A program made the translations under genes and the position numbers. From assembly GCA_017416465.1 (NCBI GenBank), contig JAFQCK010000134.1, forward strand, positions 1-64,000: DNA of 64,000 bases. Reading direction: 5' to 3'. Shown here piece by piece: positions 51,485-60,679 of the stretch. Below the pieces are notes generated by a model that saw nothing but the letters and a program-made list of their open reading frames with translations, had not been told where the DNA came from and searched no databases. This DNA is from Lachnospiraceae bacterium. Its GTDB lineage: Bacteria > Bacillota > Clostridia > Lachnospirales > Lachnospiraceae. The number at the start of each line of letters is the position of its first letter. Position 1 is the stretch's first letter.

Positions 51485-51576
51485 ACTCTTTTTCAGTTGT
51501 CCCTTCTTAATTATTTTTGTCACATTTTAACATTGCTTTTTATAACTGTCAATAGTTTGTTGCGTATTATTTATCT

Positions 51577-52692
51577 TCAAAGTAATTGTTCAGGATTTAA
51601 GCTTTTAAGCTCTTCCACCACAAATATACCATCTTTTCTAATCAATACATCATCAAAATATATTTCTCCACCCCCAAAATCTTCTGTCTGAATTAAAACT
51701 AAATCCCAATGAACTGAAGATTTATTTCCATTAGGTGCATCATCATAAGAAGCTCCCGGTGTAAAATGTATTGAACCTCTTATCTTCTCATCAAATAATA
51801 TATCCTTCATAGGCTTTGTTATATACGGATTAACACCAATTGCAAATTCTCCAACATATCTTGCACCTTCATCTGTGTCAAATACTTTATTGATTCTTTC
51901 CGTGTCATTTGCAGTTGCCTTAATAATCTTTCCGTCTTTAAATTCAAGACTTACATTTTCATAAGTAAATCCCTGATATACAGATGGTGCATTATAAGTT
52001 ATAACACCATTTACAGAATTTTTAACAGGTGCAGTATATACTTCGCCATCAGGAATATTCATCTCTCCTGCACATTTTATTGCTGGTATTCCCTTGATGG
52101 AAAATGTAATATCTGTTCCGGGAGAAACAATTCTTACCCTATCAGTTCTCTCCATAAGATTTACTAAAGAATCCATAGCTTCATTCATCTTTGAATAATC
52201 AAGGTTACATACATTAAAATAATAGTCTTCAAAGCTTTCAAGACTACTGTTGCAAAGCTGAGCCATTGCAGGATTCGGATATCTTAAAACAACCCATCTT
52301 GTATTAGGAACACGTCTTTCACTGTGTACAGGATTACCATAAAACTTCTCGTACAATTCCATCTTTTCTGCCGGCACATCAGAAAGCTCAGAAATATTAT
52401 CTGCTCCTCTTACACCTACATAACAATCCACGCTATCCATCAGCATACAATCAGCCTTTGCCATTAATTTAAGTTGTTCTTCATTACAATTAAGTAATTG
52501 TTCACGAAGAACCCTGTTATCTGTAAACTTCACAATCGGAGTTGCTTTTACCTTATATACTTCTTTAATAATTGCTCTTGCCAAATTCGTTGTATCATAT
52601 CCTGTATAATGAACAAAAACCTTCTCGCCCTCTTTAACTTTCATAGAATAATTAACTAATTTATGCGCTAATTCTGTAATTCTTGCATCCAT
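51577..52692 (-). CDS. M29 family aminopeptidase
   Basis: A 371-residue metallo-aminopeptidase of the M29 (AmpS/PepS/thermophilic aminopeptidase) family. The metal ligands are visible in AGEMNIPDGEVYTAP (two Glu), EFAIGVN (Glu), IHFTPGASYDD (His) and SSVHWDLVL (His, Asp). It releases N-terminal residues from peptides in the cytoplasm. It stands just upstream of spmB in the same direction but with no signs of a shared job. Confidence 0.92.
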   Translation of the reverse strand: MDARITELAHKLVNYSMKVKEGEKVFVHYTGYDTTNLARAIIKEVYKVKATPIVKFTDNRVLREQLLNCNEEQLKLMAKADCMLMDSVDCYVGVRGADNISELSDVPAEKMELYEKFYGNPVHSERRVPNTRWVVLRYPNPAMAQLCNSSLESFEDYYFNVCNLDYSKMNEAMDSLVNLMERTDRVRIVSPGTDITFSIKGIPAIKCAGEMNIPDGEVYTAPVKNSVNGVITYNAPSVYQGFTYENVSLEFKDGKIIKATANDTERINKVFDTDEGARYVGEFAIGVNPYITKPMKDILFDEKIRGSIHFTPGASYDDAPNGNKSSVHWDLVLIQTEDFGGGEIYFDDVLIRKDGIFVVEELKSLNPEQLL

Positions 52693-52725
52693 AAAAAATT
52701 GTCCTTTCTTTTTAATTATCTTAAT

Positions 52726-53256
52726 TTAGTATACCATAAATCGTGCAATTATTATACTTGCAATCGTTCCTGCAAGCATACAAATTAATGCCCCCGATAA
52801 GGTCCACCTTACCTTACTTACCTTCGCAGCCGCAAAATATACCGACATTGTATAAAATATTGTTTCCGTACTGCTCATCATTATTCCTACAGCCAATCCT
52901 TCAAATGAATCCGTACCAAATTCTTTAAATATCTCCAAACTCAGTCCCGTTGCAGCGGATGAAGAAAACATTCGAATAATTGTTGGTGGTATAATCGCTG
53001 CCGGAAGTCCAATATTTTCAGTAAATCCAGCAATCACTTCAGTAATATAATCAAGCAACCCTGAAGTCCTTAAAACTCCAACTCCTATCATTAAGCCAAT
53101 CAATGTAGGCATTACATGATAAACCGTTTTTATACCATCTTTAGCCCCTGTAATAAAATCATCATATATATTTTTCTTTTGCAGTAACCCCATTCCAACT
53201 ATGTAAAATACCACTAAAGGAATCATTATATTAGAAATATAAATCAGAATATTCAT
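52726..53256 (-). CDS. spmB: Spore maturation protein B
   Basis: A 176-residue membrane protein of the nucleoside-recognition/SpmB family, with ~5 hydrophobic segments and PTLIGLMIGVGVLRTSG, IRMFSSSAATGL, and MSSTETIFYTMSVYFAA. In B. subtilis spmA/spmB help the spore core dehydrate. It follows spmA (51-nt gap). The gene looks intact, unlike the catalytic sites in spoIID/spoIIQ. Confidence 0.92.
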   Translation of the reverse strand: MNILIYISNIMIPLVVFYIVGMGLLQKKNIYDDFITGAKDGIKTVYHVMPTLIGLMIGVGVLRTSGLLDYITEVIAGFTENIGLPAAIIPPTIIRMFSSSAATGLSLEIFKEFGTDSFEGLAVGIMMSSTETIFYTMSVYFAAAKVSKVRWTLSGALICMLAGTIASIIIARFMVY

Positions 53257-53307
53257 TATTAACCAAATCCACCTACTTTTTTTAATGTTTCAACACAATT
53301 TGCTATA

Positions 53308-53889
53308 CTATTTCTTCTGACATATCTTACAAAATACTATTCCTGCAATAGTACTTATCGAAGTTGCAATAATTGCTGGTGCTACAATAGCCGACGGATT
53401 TACGCTACCATACTGCACTCGATAAGCAATTATATTTACCGGAATAAGTTGCAGTGATGAAATATTTATAACTAAAAAAGTACACATTTCATCTGTAGCA
53501 ATGTGTACTTTTTCTTTGTCCTTATTTAATTTAGCAAGCTCTTCCATAGCCTTTAATCCCGGTGGTGTAGCCGCCCATCCTAGTCCTAAAATATTAGCCA
53601 ACATATTTGTCGTAATATACTCTCTGCATTTCCCTTCCTTAGGGACATTCGGAAACAGGAAATTTACAACAGGATTAATCACTTTCGTAAGCTGCTTTAT
53701 AATTCCTGCCTGTTTTCCAACCTCCATCATTCCCGACCAAAATCCTAAAACTCCAAGCATTGTTATACAAATCGATACTGCTTCCTTTGCAGATTCAGCA
53801 AATCCGTTAGAAACAGCCTCAATATTTCCGGTTACAATTGCATATAATATTCCGGAAACAATCATAATACCCCAAATTAAATTTAGCAT
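53308..53889 (-). CDS. spmA: Spore maturation protein A
   Basis: A 193-residue membrane protein with the family text WGIMIVSGILYAIVTGNIEAVSNGF, LGVLGFWSGMMEVGKQAG, and ANILGLGWAATPPGLKAMEEL. It works with SpmB in spore maturation or a related transport role. The pair is in the usual order spmA-spmB. Confidence 0.92.
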   Translation of the reverse strand: MLNLIWGIMIVSGILYAIVTGNIEAVSNGFAESAKEAVSICITMLGVLGFWSGMMEVGKQAGIIKQLTKVINPVVNFLFPNVPKEGKCREYITTNMLANILGLGWAATPPGLKAMEELAKLNKDKEKVHIATDEMCTFLVINISSLQLIPVNIIAYRVQYGSVNPSAIVAPAIIATSISTIAGIVFCKICQKK

Positions 53890-53997
53890 TTCTACCCTTA
53901 TAATTTTTTAATATTATATGTTTTATTATTTTGTCCTATGAGTAAACACTTATATATTAGCACTCAAGCTCTCACCAATAAATAAGTTTTATTCTAC

Positions 53998-54837
53998 TCA
54001 ATAATCGTAATTCACAATTGGAGACCCGATATGAATTATTGTTTCCCTATTTTCCTCGTTATAATTAAAAGCAATATTTACATTAATTTTTTCTTTACCA
54101 ATCGCAACATAATCTTCAATACCTTTTGAATATCCATATAAACTATACATCTTCATTTTACTTTCATCAGTACTTTCATTTATGCTGTCAAATACTTCTT
54201 TTGCCTCAAATTCATTTAACAATTTTTTTGAAATTCTCACCTGTTCATCTATTGATATATTGCCTTTAATCATTCCTTTTACGCTTATAGTAAGATTATT
54301 ATTTATATTCTCTTCCTTAATATTCTCATTATTATCTTTATTTTCAGATATTACCTTTTCCATTTCTTTTGCTATATTATTATAATAATAAAATGCACTA
54401 TTAATTGAATTATTTATCTCTAAATTGATACTTAAATACTGTTTCTGACTGATTACACTTTCACTTTCTTCCTTTTCAACTGTTATAAGCCTTATTATAA
54501 GATTTGAATTTGCCCCTTTTTTAGTTAATATAGAAACATATCCATTATCTGTCTTTTCTCTTACAAATTCATATTTTGTATTAACCCCCAACTTATTTGC
54601 AATTCTATCTAATAATTCTCTACTACCATCTTCTCCTAAATAGTTTGTCCCATAAAAATAATATCCCTCTATAAGGCATTCGCTTTTATTAATGCCCTCT
54701 AATGAGAATACTCTACCTACAACCTCTGAGACAACAGGCTTATCCTCTAGATTTTTCTTTTCCAAATAACCATCATATAATTCCCATGCAAAGAAAACCA
54801 ATGCAATTATAAATATAATATATATAACCCTCTTCAT
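53998..54837 (-). CDS. YwmB-like secreted/membrane-anchored protein
   Basis: A 279-residue protein with an N-terminal membrane helix or signal (VIYIIFIIALVFFAWEL), a domain with GRVFSLEGINKSECLIEGYYFYG, and a second half with ISVKGMIKGNISIDEQVRI. VFDSINESTDESKMKMYSLYGYSKGI and GKEKINVNIAFNYNEENRETIIHIGSP follow. The layout fits the YwmB family (TATA-box-like fold), whose genes sit near spoIID in Bacillus. Function unknown. AAGGGAG precedes the ATG. Confidence 0.7.
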   Translation of the reverse strand: MKRVIYIIFIIALVFFAWELYDGYLEKKNLEDKPVVSEVVGRVFSLEGINKSECLIEGYYFYGTNYLGEDGSRELLDRIANKLGVNTKYEFVREKTDNGYVSILTKKGANSNLIIRLITVEKEESESVISQKQYLSINLEINNSINSAFYYYNNIAKEMEKVISENKDNNENIKEENINNNLTISVKGMIKGNISIDEQVRISKKLLNEFEAKEVFDSINESTDESKMKMYSLYGYSKGIEDYVAIGKEKINVNIAFNYNEENRETIIHIGSPIVNYDY

Positions 54838-54998
54838 AAAAAAACTCCCTTCATCAATAATTCCAAAATCAATCTCTCAATTGTTTTGTATAATTATTGA
54901 CGAAGAGAGAAAGTTTATACAATATTACAATAATATTTTATGTTATTAAACTCAGTTCTTCTTAAACCTTATTGCATATACATTAAATTCTTTAATAT

Positions 54999-57602
54999 TT
55001 ATCTTAACCAATCCGGTATAGTATTTAAATCTTTACCATAATAATAAACTCCCTTTAATTGTTTTGATTCAAAATCCGGCGGAGTCATTGTTATATCCAT
55101 TCTATATGTTTTTTTATCCCACACGCTATAATTTATTATTGTTTCTTGTGTATGTATTTCATATAAAAACTGTAATCTTAATCCTTGTTTATTAGAGATA
55201 GCTTCTTTACATATATCTCGCTGACTTTTTAAATTATTTAGTTCAAGCGCTGTTAATCCCTTATTCACTGGTATAAATAAATGCTTTGCAGCCACTGATA
55301 TTGTTGAAGTGAATGGTATCTTACCTACAAGTAACTCTACATTATATTTAATCAATTCTTCTTCTGTAACTACTCCATCACTTGTTAAATTTATCAACTC
55401 TGCAATACTTGCTACATCTCCAAGTGTATCTAAACCAAATATATCTGATGCAACTGTAGTAATATCACAAAAAATATCCAACTTTGATGGTTCTTGATTC
55501 AGTATTAATTCACATTGATAAATGTCATTATTTAATTCTATTAATAAAGCTGACGTTTCTTCAGTTGTTAAATATACTTCTTTCCATACCACACCTGCAT
55601 AATTATAATGAACATCTTCATAAATTTCTTTATTATCATCCCATTTATAATATACAGTTCCACCTATTCCATTACTCCAAATTGCATATAATGTAATATT
55701 TCTATGCTCATTTATTTTATCTCCGGGTAGAATTGATGGTACAGTTGCATTTTTATCTTGTGACCAACCCAAAAATATATATCCGGCTTTAGTTGGTTTT
55801 TCAAGTGGTACTTTATAGTTATTCAAATCTACTTTTACTTTCTCAAATCCACCTGTACCACCATTCAAATCATATTCCACAGTATATATATCTTCCTCCC
55901 AAACAGCATATAATTTACCATGCTTAGAGGTTCCAATATTCATTTTATATTCAAAACCACTTGACGTTGCAGCAGCAAAGTAATCACTAGCTTTATATGT
56001 AACATAAAAATATCCCTCTGTAGCATTTTTATTCTCTGACCATCCTTTAAAATTATATCCTGTTCTTGTTAATTTAGGTAACTCGTAAGCATAACCATCA
56101 TTATTCACTTCATAATATTGAACTTTCTGACCACTACCATTTGTATCAAGTTCAATATATTGCTTTTCCCAAACTGCATAAAGTGTCAAATCCTTATTAA
56201 CTGACAAAGTTTCACCCTTTTTATATGCTACTATCTTAGAATTTTTCTCTGTTGCATAACCAATAAACACATATCCTTCTCTAACAGGTGTTTTCTTGCT
56301 TATTGTAATATCTTTTCCATAATACTTTGTTCTTGTAGCGTTAATACCATTTAAATCCCCACCATTAGGATTCATTTTAATTTCGTATTTGTTAAGCTCC
56401 CAAACAGCATACAAATCCATATTATTACTTATTGTAATTTTATCACCCGGATTATATTTTACATTTCCATTAGAAGATGTAGCCCAGCCTTTAAAAGTAT
56501 ATCCTGTTCTTATTATAGCAGATGGTTTTCTAATAATTGTTATTTCTTTTCCATGCTTATAATTTCTTGTAACTATATTTCCTTCTCCACCGTTTGGTCT
56601 GTAATTCACATTATATTGCTTAAGCTCCCACTTAGCCTTTAATGTTCCATTTTTATATAAAGTAATTGTTCCACCCGGCTTATATACTTTAGATTCATCT
56701 CCTGCTAAAACCCAACCTACAAAATCATATCCCGTTCTTGTAGGCACTTTTGTTTTAATCTGAATTGCTTTTCCATATACAGAATTAGTAACTCCTGTAG
56801 GACCATTTGAGCCACCATTTGAATTATAAGTTAAACTTACTTTATTATCCCATACAGCATACAAAGTAACGTTTTTATTTACAGTAAACTTTGTTCCGGT
56901 AGTAATTGATGGCTTTGTTGCATTTTTATCATATGCCCAACCTAAAAATTTATATCCTGTTTTTCCAAATTTTCCCGGTTGACCTGCTGCAACCTCTACG
57001 TTTCCTATAGTTGTATCATAACTTACGGTCTTATTTGTATCAAGCGAATCAATGTATTTAACCCTACATTTCCATTTTGCTGTTAAACCTGTAGTTGTCT
57101 TACAATTAATTTTGTCGCCCGGGTTATAAATTTTACTCTTATCTGTATCAAGAATCCACCCTGCGAAGACATAGCCTGACTTTGTTGGTGCTGTTTTACT
57201 AACATAGGCATTTCCTATTTTTACCGGAACAACACCTTTTGGTCCTGTCTGACCGCCATTTCTTTCATACACAATATACGTTGTATCACTCCATACAGCA
57301 TATAAAGTCATATTTCTATTTAATGTAAATTTACTTCCCTGAGTAATTGAGGCTTCTGTTGCATTCTTATTTAGTGACCAACCTAAAAATCTATAGTCAC
57401 CGTATTTATAACTTCCCGGCTGACCAGGTGCAACCATTGTTTCACCCTTATTACCTTTCATAGAAATATTTTTTCCTGTTCCCTGTCCCGGATTATATGT
57501 AACCGTATATTTAGTAGCAGCATATACGTCTTTGTTATCAAACATAATAATACCGACCAATACTAATACCAGTAAAGCAACATGTTTCTTTACATTTTTC
57601 AT
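54999..57602 (-). CDS. Secreted InlB B-repeat (Listeria-Bacteroides repeat) protein
   Basis: An 867-residue exported protein with a signal peptide (VALLVLVLVGIIMF, cleavage near YAATK). About eight InlB-B/Flg_new repeats run to ~residue 650, each ending in YAVW or KAKW and carrying GYxFxGW. These repeats form beta-grasp modules seen on surface proteins of clostridia. A unique ~200-residue C-terminus follows, mostly helical (TTEETSALLIELNNDIYQCEL, DVASIAELINLTSDGVVTEEE), with no sorting signal. It has no recognised enzyme motif; a binding module or toxin-like role remains open. GGAGAG precedes the ATG. Confidence 0.88.
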   Translation of the reverse strand: MKNVKKHVALLVLVLVGIIMFDNKDVYAATKYTVTYNPGQGTGKNISMKGNKGETMVAPGQPGSYKYGDYRFLGWSLNKNATEASITQGSKFTLNRNMTLYAVWSDTTYIVYERNGGQTGPKGVVPVKIGNAYVSKTAPTKSGYVFAGWILDTDKSKIYNPGDKINCKTTTGLTAKWKCRVKYIDSLDTNKTVSYDTTIGNVEVAAGQPGKFGKTGYKFLGWAYDKNATKPSITTGTKFTVNKNVTLYAVWDNKVSLTYNSNGGSNGPTGVTNSVYGKAIQIKTKVPTRTGYDFVGWVLAGDESKVYKPGGTITLYKNGTLKAKWELKQYNVNYRPNGGEGNIVTRNYKHGKEITIIRKPSAIIRTGYTFKGWATSSNGNVKYNPGDKITISNNMDLYAVWELNKYEIKMNPNGGDLNGINATRTKYYGKDITISKKTPVREGYVFIGYATEKNSKIVAYKKGETLSVNKDLTLYAVWEKQYIELDTNGSGQKVQYYEVNNDGYAYELPKLTRTGYNFKGWSENKNATEGYFYVTYKASDYFAAATSSGFEYKMNIGTSKHGKLYAVWEEDIYTVEYDLNGGTGGFEKVKVDLNNYKVPLEKPTKAGYIFLGWSQDKNATVPSILPGDKINEHRNITLYAIWSNGIGGTVYYKWDDNKEIYEDVHYNYAGVVWKEVYLTTEETSALLIELNNDIYQCELILNQEPSKLDIFCDITTVASDIFGLDTLGDVASIAELINLTSDGVVTEEELIKYNVELLVGKIPFTSTISVAAKHLFIPVNKGLTALELNNLKSQRDICKEAISNKQGLRLQFLYEIHTQETIINYSVWDKKTYRMDITMTPPDFESKQLKGVYYYGKDLNTIPDWLR

Positions 57603-57704
57603 AAATAACTCTCCATCCTTTCTTTTTATTTCTTTTAATAAACAGTTGTTATTATATTTTTTTGTGCATATTTTTTAAATATTATTATTAATACATTAAA
57701 ATAT

Positions 57705-57956
57705 TTAACGTGCAACATTTTTCTGCGTAAGCATTTTAATTATTACTTCATAATTCTTTGCCTGATGCGGAAATAAACACTTCGAACAATCCTTTATCTT
57801 ATCCTCTCCTTCACCTATAAATGAAGGATTTCCTGGACAACTTTCTCTTTCATATAAAGGACAATAACAAAACATACAGTTCATCTCATTAGTCCCTTTA
57901 TGACAAGGATAGTATTTACAATCTTTGTTTTCAAAATATGCTGACGAATTTTCCAT
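57705..57956 (-). CDS. Cysteine-rich small domain protein
   Basis: An 83-residue protein of the PF04071-type cysteine-rich small domain: FENKDCKYYPCHKG, NCMFCYCPLY, IKDCSKCLFPH. The Cys/His pairs suggest zinc or another metal. Function unknown. It follows the ABC transporter genes by 51 nt in the same direction. Confidence 0.88.
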   Translation of the reverse strand: MENSSAYFENKDCKYYPCHKGTNEMNCMFCYCPLYERESCPGNPSFIGEGEDKIKDCSKCLFPHQAKNYEVIIKMLTQKNVAR

Positions 57957-58007
57957 TTTTGTTTACCTTAATTCTTTACATTAATAAATTTTATAATGTT
58001 TATTTAA

Positions 58008-58817
58008 TTAACTTCCTGCACTTTCATATCTTTTAAGTCCCATATTCCATATAAAATATCCAATGCAATTTAAAACTACTGCTAAAGATATAATTGTTAA
58101 ACTTACAGAAAAAGGATTATATCCGCCTTTTAAAAGAATTGTAACCGGAACTGTAATAATAAGTCCAAACGGTACAACATACATCATTACAAATCTAATT
58201 GCAGGATGATATATATCAATTGGATATTTTGCAAAATCCGACACATTATATGTAATCTGTGTCAAATGTCCGCTTCTCTTTGTCCAAAATGCAACTGAAC
58301 ATGTTATAAGCTTAATAGCTGTAATTATGGCTGCCCCAAATAAAGTAGCGACAATAAGTACAAGTACTCCACCTATACTCCAGTTAACATCTATTCTAAG
58401 ACCACATGTCACTAAAAGAGAGATACCAAGTATAAGTTCTCCAAATGCTTCCGGCTGAAATACTTCTGCTATTACTTGAAATAATACATTTACAGGTCTT
58501 ATCAGAAATCTGTCCATTTCCCCGGTTCTAACATACCAGAATGCCACATACCACAAAGAATCCGTAAATAAATGGTCAAACGCCTTTGGTAACATTGTAA
58601 ATCCATATAAAAAACCAAGTTCATATGTCGACCAACCATTCAAACTCGGAATACTTCTAACTATAAACATAAGTGATAAAAGATGCATAATATTACTTAC
58701 TACAAAAGAAAAAATACCTATAAACGCATCCTTTTTATACTCAAGTCTGGAGTTAATTGCTCGCTTTAAATATACTATATATAATTTAAAATATCGTTTC
58801 ACATAATCACCATCCAT
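58008..58817 (-). CDS. ABC-2 type permease (COG3694-like)
   Basis: A 269-residue integral membrane protein with about six segments. Its text (LEYKKDAFIGIFSFVVSNIM, SLWYVAFWYVRTGEMDRFLIRPVNVLFQ, SDFAKYPIDIYHPAIRFVMMYVVPFG) matches the uncharacterised exporters that pair with COG4587 and COG4586. It lies 22 nt after the other permease. Substrate unknown. Confidence 0.85.
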   Translation of the reverse strand: MDGDYVKRYFKLYIVYLKRAINSRLEYKKDAFIGIFSFVVSNIMHLLSLMFIVRSIPSLNGWSTYELGFLYGFTMLPKAFDHLFTDSLWYVAFWYVRTGEMDRFLIRPVNVLFQVIAEVFQPEAFGELILGISLLVTCGLRIDVNWSIGGVLVLIVATLFGAAIITAIKLITCSVAFWTKRSGHLTQITYNVSDFAKYPIDIYHPAIRFVMMYVVPFGLIITVPVTILLKGGYNPFSVSLTIISLAVVLNCIGYFIWNMGLKRYESAGS

Positions 58818-58839
58818 TTCATCAGACTTATTATTTTTG

Positions 58840-59673
58840 TTATCCTCCCTGTATCGTTACAATTTTAATTGCCTTCTGATAAAATAAATATGCAAATGTC
58901 TCTAAAATCACAAGCCATATAATCTGTAATCCCATTGAATACAATGCATCAACAACACTCATTCTCCCAAGATATATTAGAGTAGGATTCTGAGCCATTC
59001 CCGCAAAAGGAAGCAGATTTACTAATTTTTCCGTCCATCCCGGAAAAAATGCAATTGGAATAAATACTCCAGATAAAAAATTAATTACATCTTCCTTTAT
59101 CTGAAACAACCCAAAAGATGCCATTGTATAAAACGAAATAAGTCCAAATATATAATCAATAACATCAAATAAAAGTTTTGCAAGTATCTGTGCTACAAAA
59201 AACATGAACACAAATAATGCAAATTTTCCCGGACTTTCTATCTGCATAAAATCATTTACCGTCAATATAATTGTAGCAATCACAAGAAGTGGTATTCCTA
59301 TAATTACATTTGATGCAATAAGCGAACCGAGTGAAGAAAAAATAAATCTTAGTCTATAGCTTATTGGCTTAATTAAAGACATTGCTATTGTACCATTCTT
59401 AATTTCATCATTTATAATATCCTGTGTTTCTCCTCCGCCCATAACAAATCCGAAAATGTTTACAATAACCGTATAAGACACGATTTCCTTAAAAGTAAAT
59501 CCATTTATTACTGCATCCGGAGAGTTACTATATACGGCACTCCACAAAAAGAACAGACATACAAGGGAAGCTGCCGATACAAAAAGCCATGAAAACACAT
59601 TGAATTTATATGCAAGTACATTTAAAAGCCCTGTCTTTAGAAACGCCTTGTATTTTCCAAAAATCCCTTTCAT
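58840..59673 (-). CDS. ABC-2 type permease (COG4587-like)
   Basis: A 277-residue integral membrane protein with six segments and family text (GGGETQDIINDEIKNGTIAMSLIKPISYRL, FLSGVFIPIAFFPGWTEKLVNLLPFAGM). It forms the transmembrane part of the exporter with the next permease. It lies 14 nt after the ATPase gene. Confidence 0.85.
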   Translation of the reverse strand: MKGIFGKYKAFLKTGLLNVLAYKFNVFSWLFVSAASLVCLFFLWSAVYSNSPDAVINGFTFKEIVSYTVIVNIFGFVMGGGETQDIINDEIKNGTIAMSLIKPISYRLRFIFSSLGSLIASNVIIGIPLLVIATIILTVNDFMQIESPGKFALFVFMFFVAQILAKLLFDVIDYIFGLISFYTMASFGLFQIKEDVINFLSGVFIPIAFFPGWTEKLVNLLPFAGMAQNPTLIYLGRMSVVDALYSMGLQIIWLVILETFAYLFYQKAIKIVTIQGG

Positions 59674-59687
59674 TTTATCCCTCCGTT

Positions 59688-60677
59688 CTATACAGTTCCT
59701 TTTTTATAAATTTCTTTTACAACTTCTTCAATTGAAATCTCTTTAATCTTCATATCCTTCATCTTAACATGCTGCATAATATGGTTCATTACTTTTTCGA
59801 ATGATACCTTAAGTGCGTCAAATGTAATCGTAAGATTTTTATCCTGTAACTCATAAGCTACATTTCCATCAAAATCATCAAATCCTTCAACACCATTAAT
59901 CTTTTCTCTTAATTCAACAGTTACAGTTCTTAAATCTCCAAACTTATTCTTGATATGTGCCAAATCTCCATCATATATAACCGAACCTTCATCAATGATA
60001 ATAATTCTGTTACAGAGATTTTCAATATCTTCCATATCGTGAGTTGTAAGAATAACTGTTGTGTTATATTTTCTGTTCATCTCTTTGATAGCTTCACGAA
60101 TCTTTTCCTTGACAAGCACATCAAGACCAATAGTTGGTTCATCTAAGAATAATACCTTAGGATTATGTAATAGAGAAGCAGCTAAATCAGCTCTCATTCT
60201 CTGCCCTAATGACAATGTTCTTACCGGCTGTCTTAAAAATTCTTCAAGCCCCAAAACTTCTTTCAAAAATTCCATTCGCTCTTTATATTCATCATCAGGA
60301 ATTCTATATACTTCCTTTAACACCTTATACGATTCGATAAGCTGTATATCCCACCAAAGCTGTGTTTTTTGACCAAAAACAACTCCTATATTCTGTGCTA
60401 CCTGCTTTCTTTTTTTATAAGGCTCCATTCCTTCAATTAACACCTTACCTGATGAAGGTGTCAGGATACCGCACATCATTTTAATTGTGGTGGATTTCCC
60501 CGCACCGTTAGAGCCGATATAGCCCACCATCTCGCCTTCTTTTATGGTAAAATTGATTCCTTTAACAGCTTCCTTTATTTCATATTTTCTTGAAAATAAG
60601 GTCTTAACCATCCCGGAAATTCCTTCACCACGAATAGGCTTTTTAAATTCTTTTTTTAAATCTTTTACTTCTATCAT
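59688..60677 (-). CDS. ABC transporter ATP-binding protein (COG4586-like)
   Basis: A 329-residue ATPase with Walker A GSNGAGKSTT, signature LSLGQRMRADLA, Walker B VLFLDEPTIGLD and the switch His in LTTHDM. An N-terminal KKEFKKPIRGEGISGMVKTLFSRK insertion is typical of COG4586. It is the second gene of the operon, 2 nt after the CotH gene. Confidence 0.93.
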   Translation of the reverse strand: MIEVKDLKKEFKKPIRGEGISGMVKTLFSRKYEIKEAVKGINFTIKEGEMVGYIGSNGAGKSTTIKMMCGILTPSSGKVLIEGMEPYKKRKQVAQNIGVVFGQKTQLWWDIQLIESYKVLKEVYRIPDDEYKERMEFLKEVLGLEEFLRQPVRTLSLGQRMRADLAASLLHNPKVLFLDEPTIGLDVLVKEKIREAIKEMNRKYNTTVILTTHDMEDIENLCNRIIIIDEGSVIYDGDLAHIKNKFGDLRTVTVELREKINGVEGFDDFDGNVAYELQDKNLTITFDALKVSFEKVMNHIMQHVKMKDMKIKEISIEEVVKEIYKKGTV

Positions 60678-60679
60678 AC

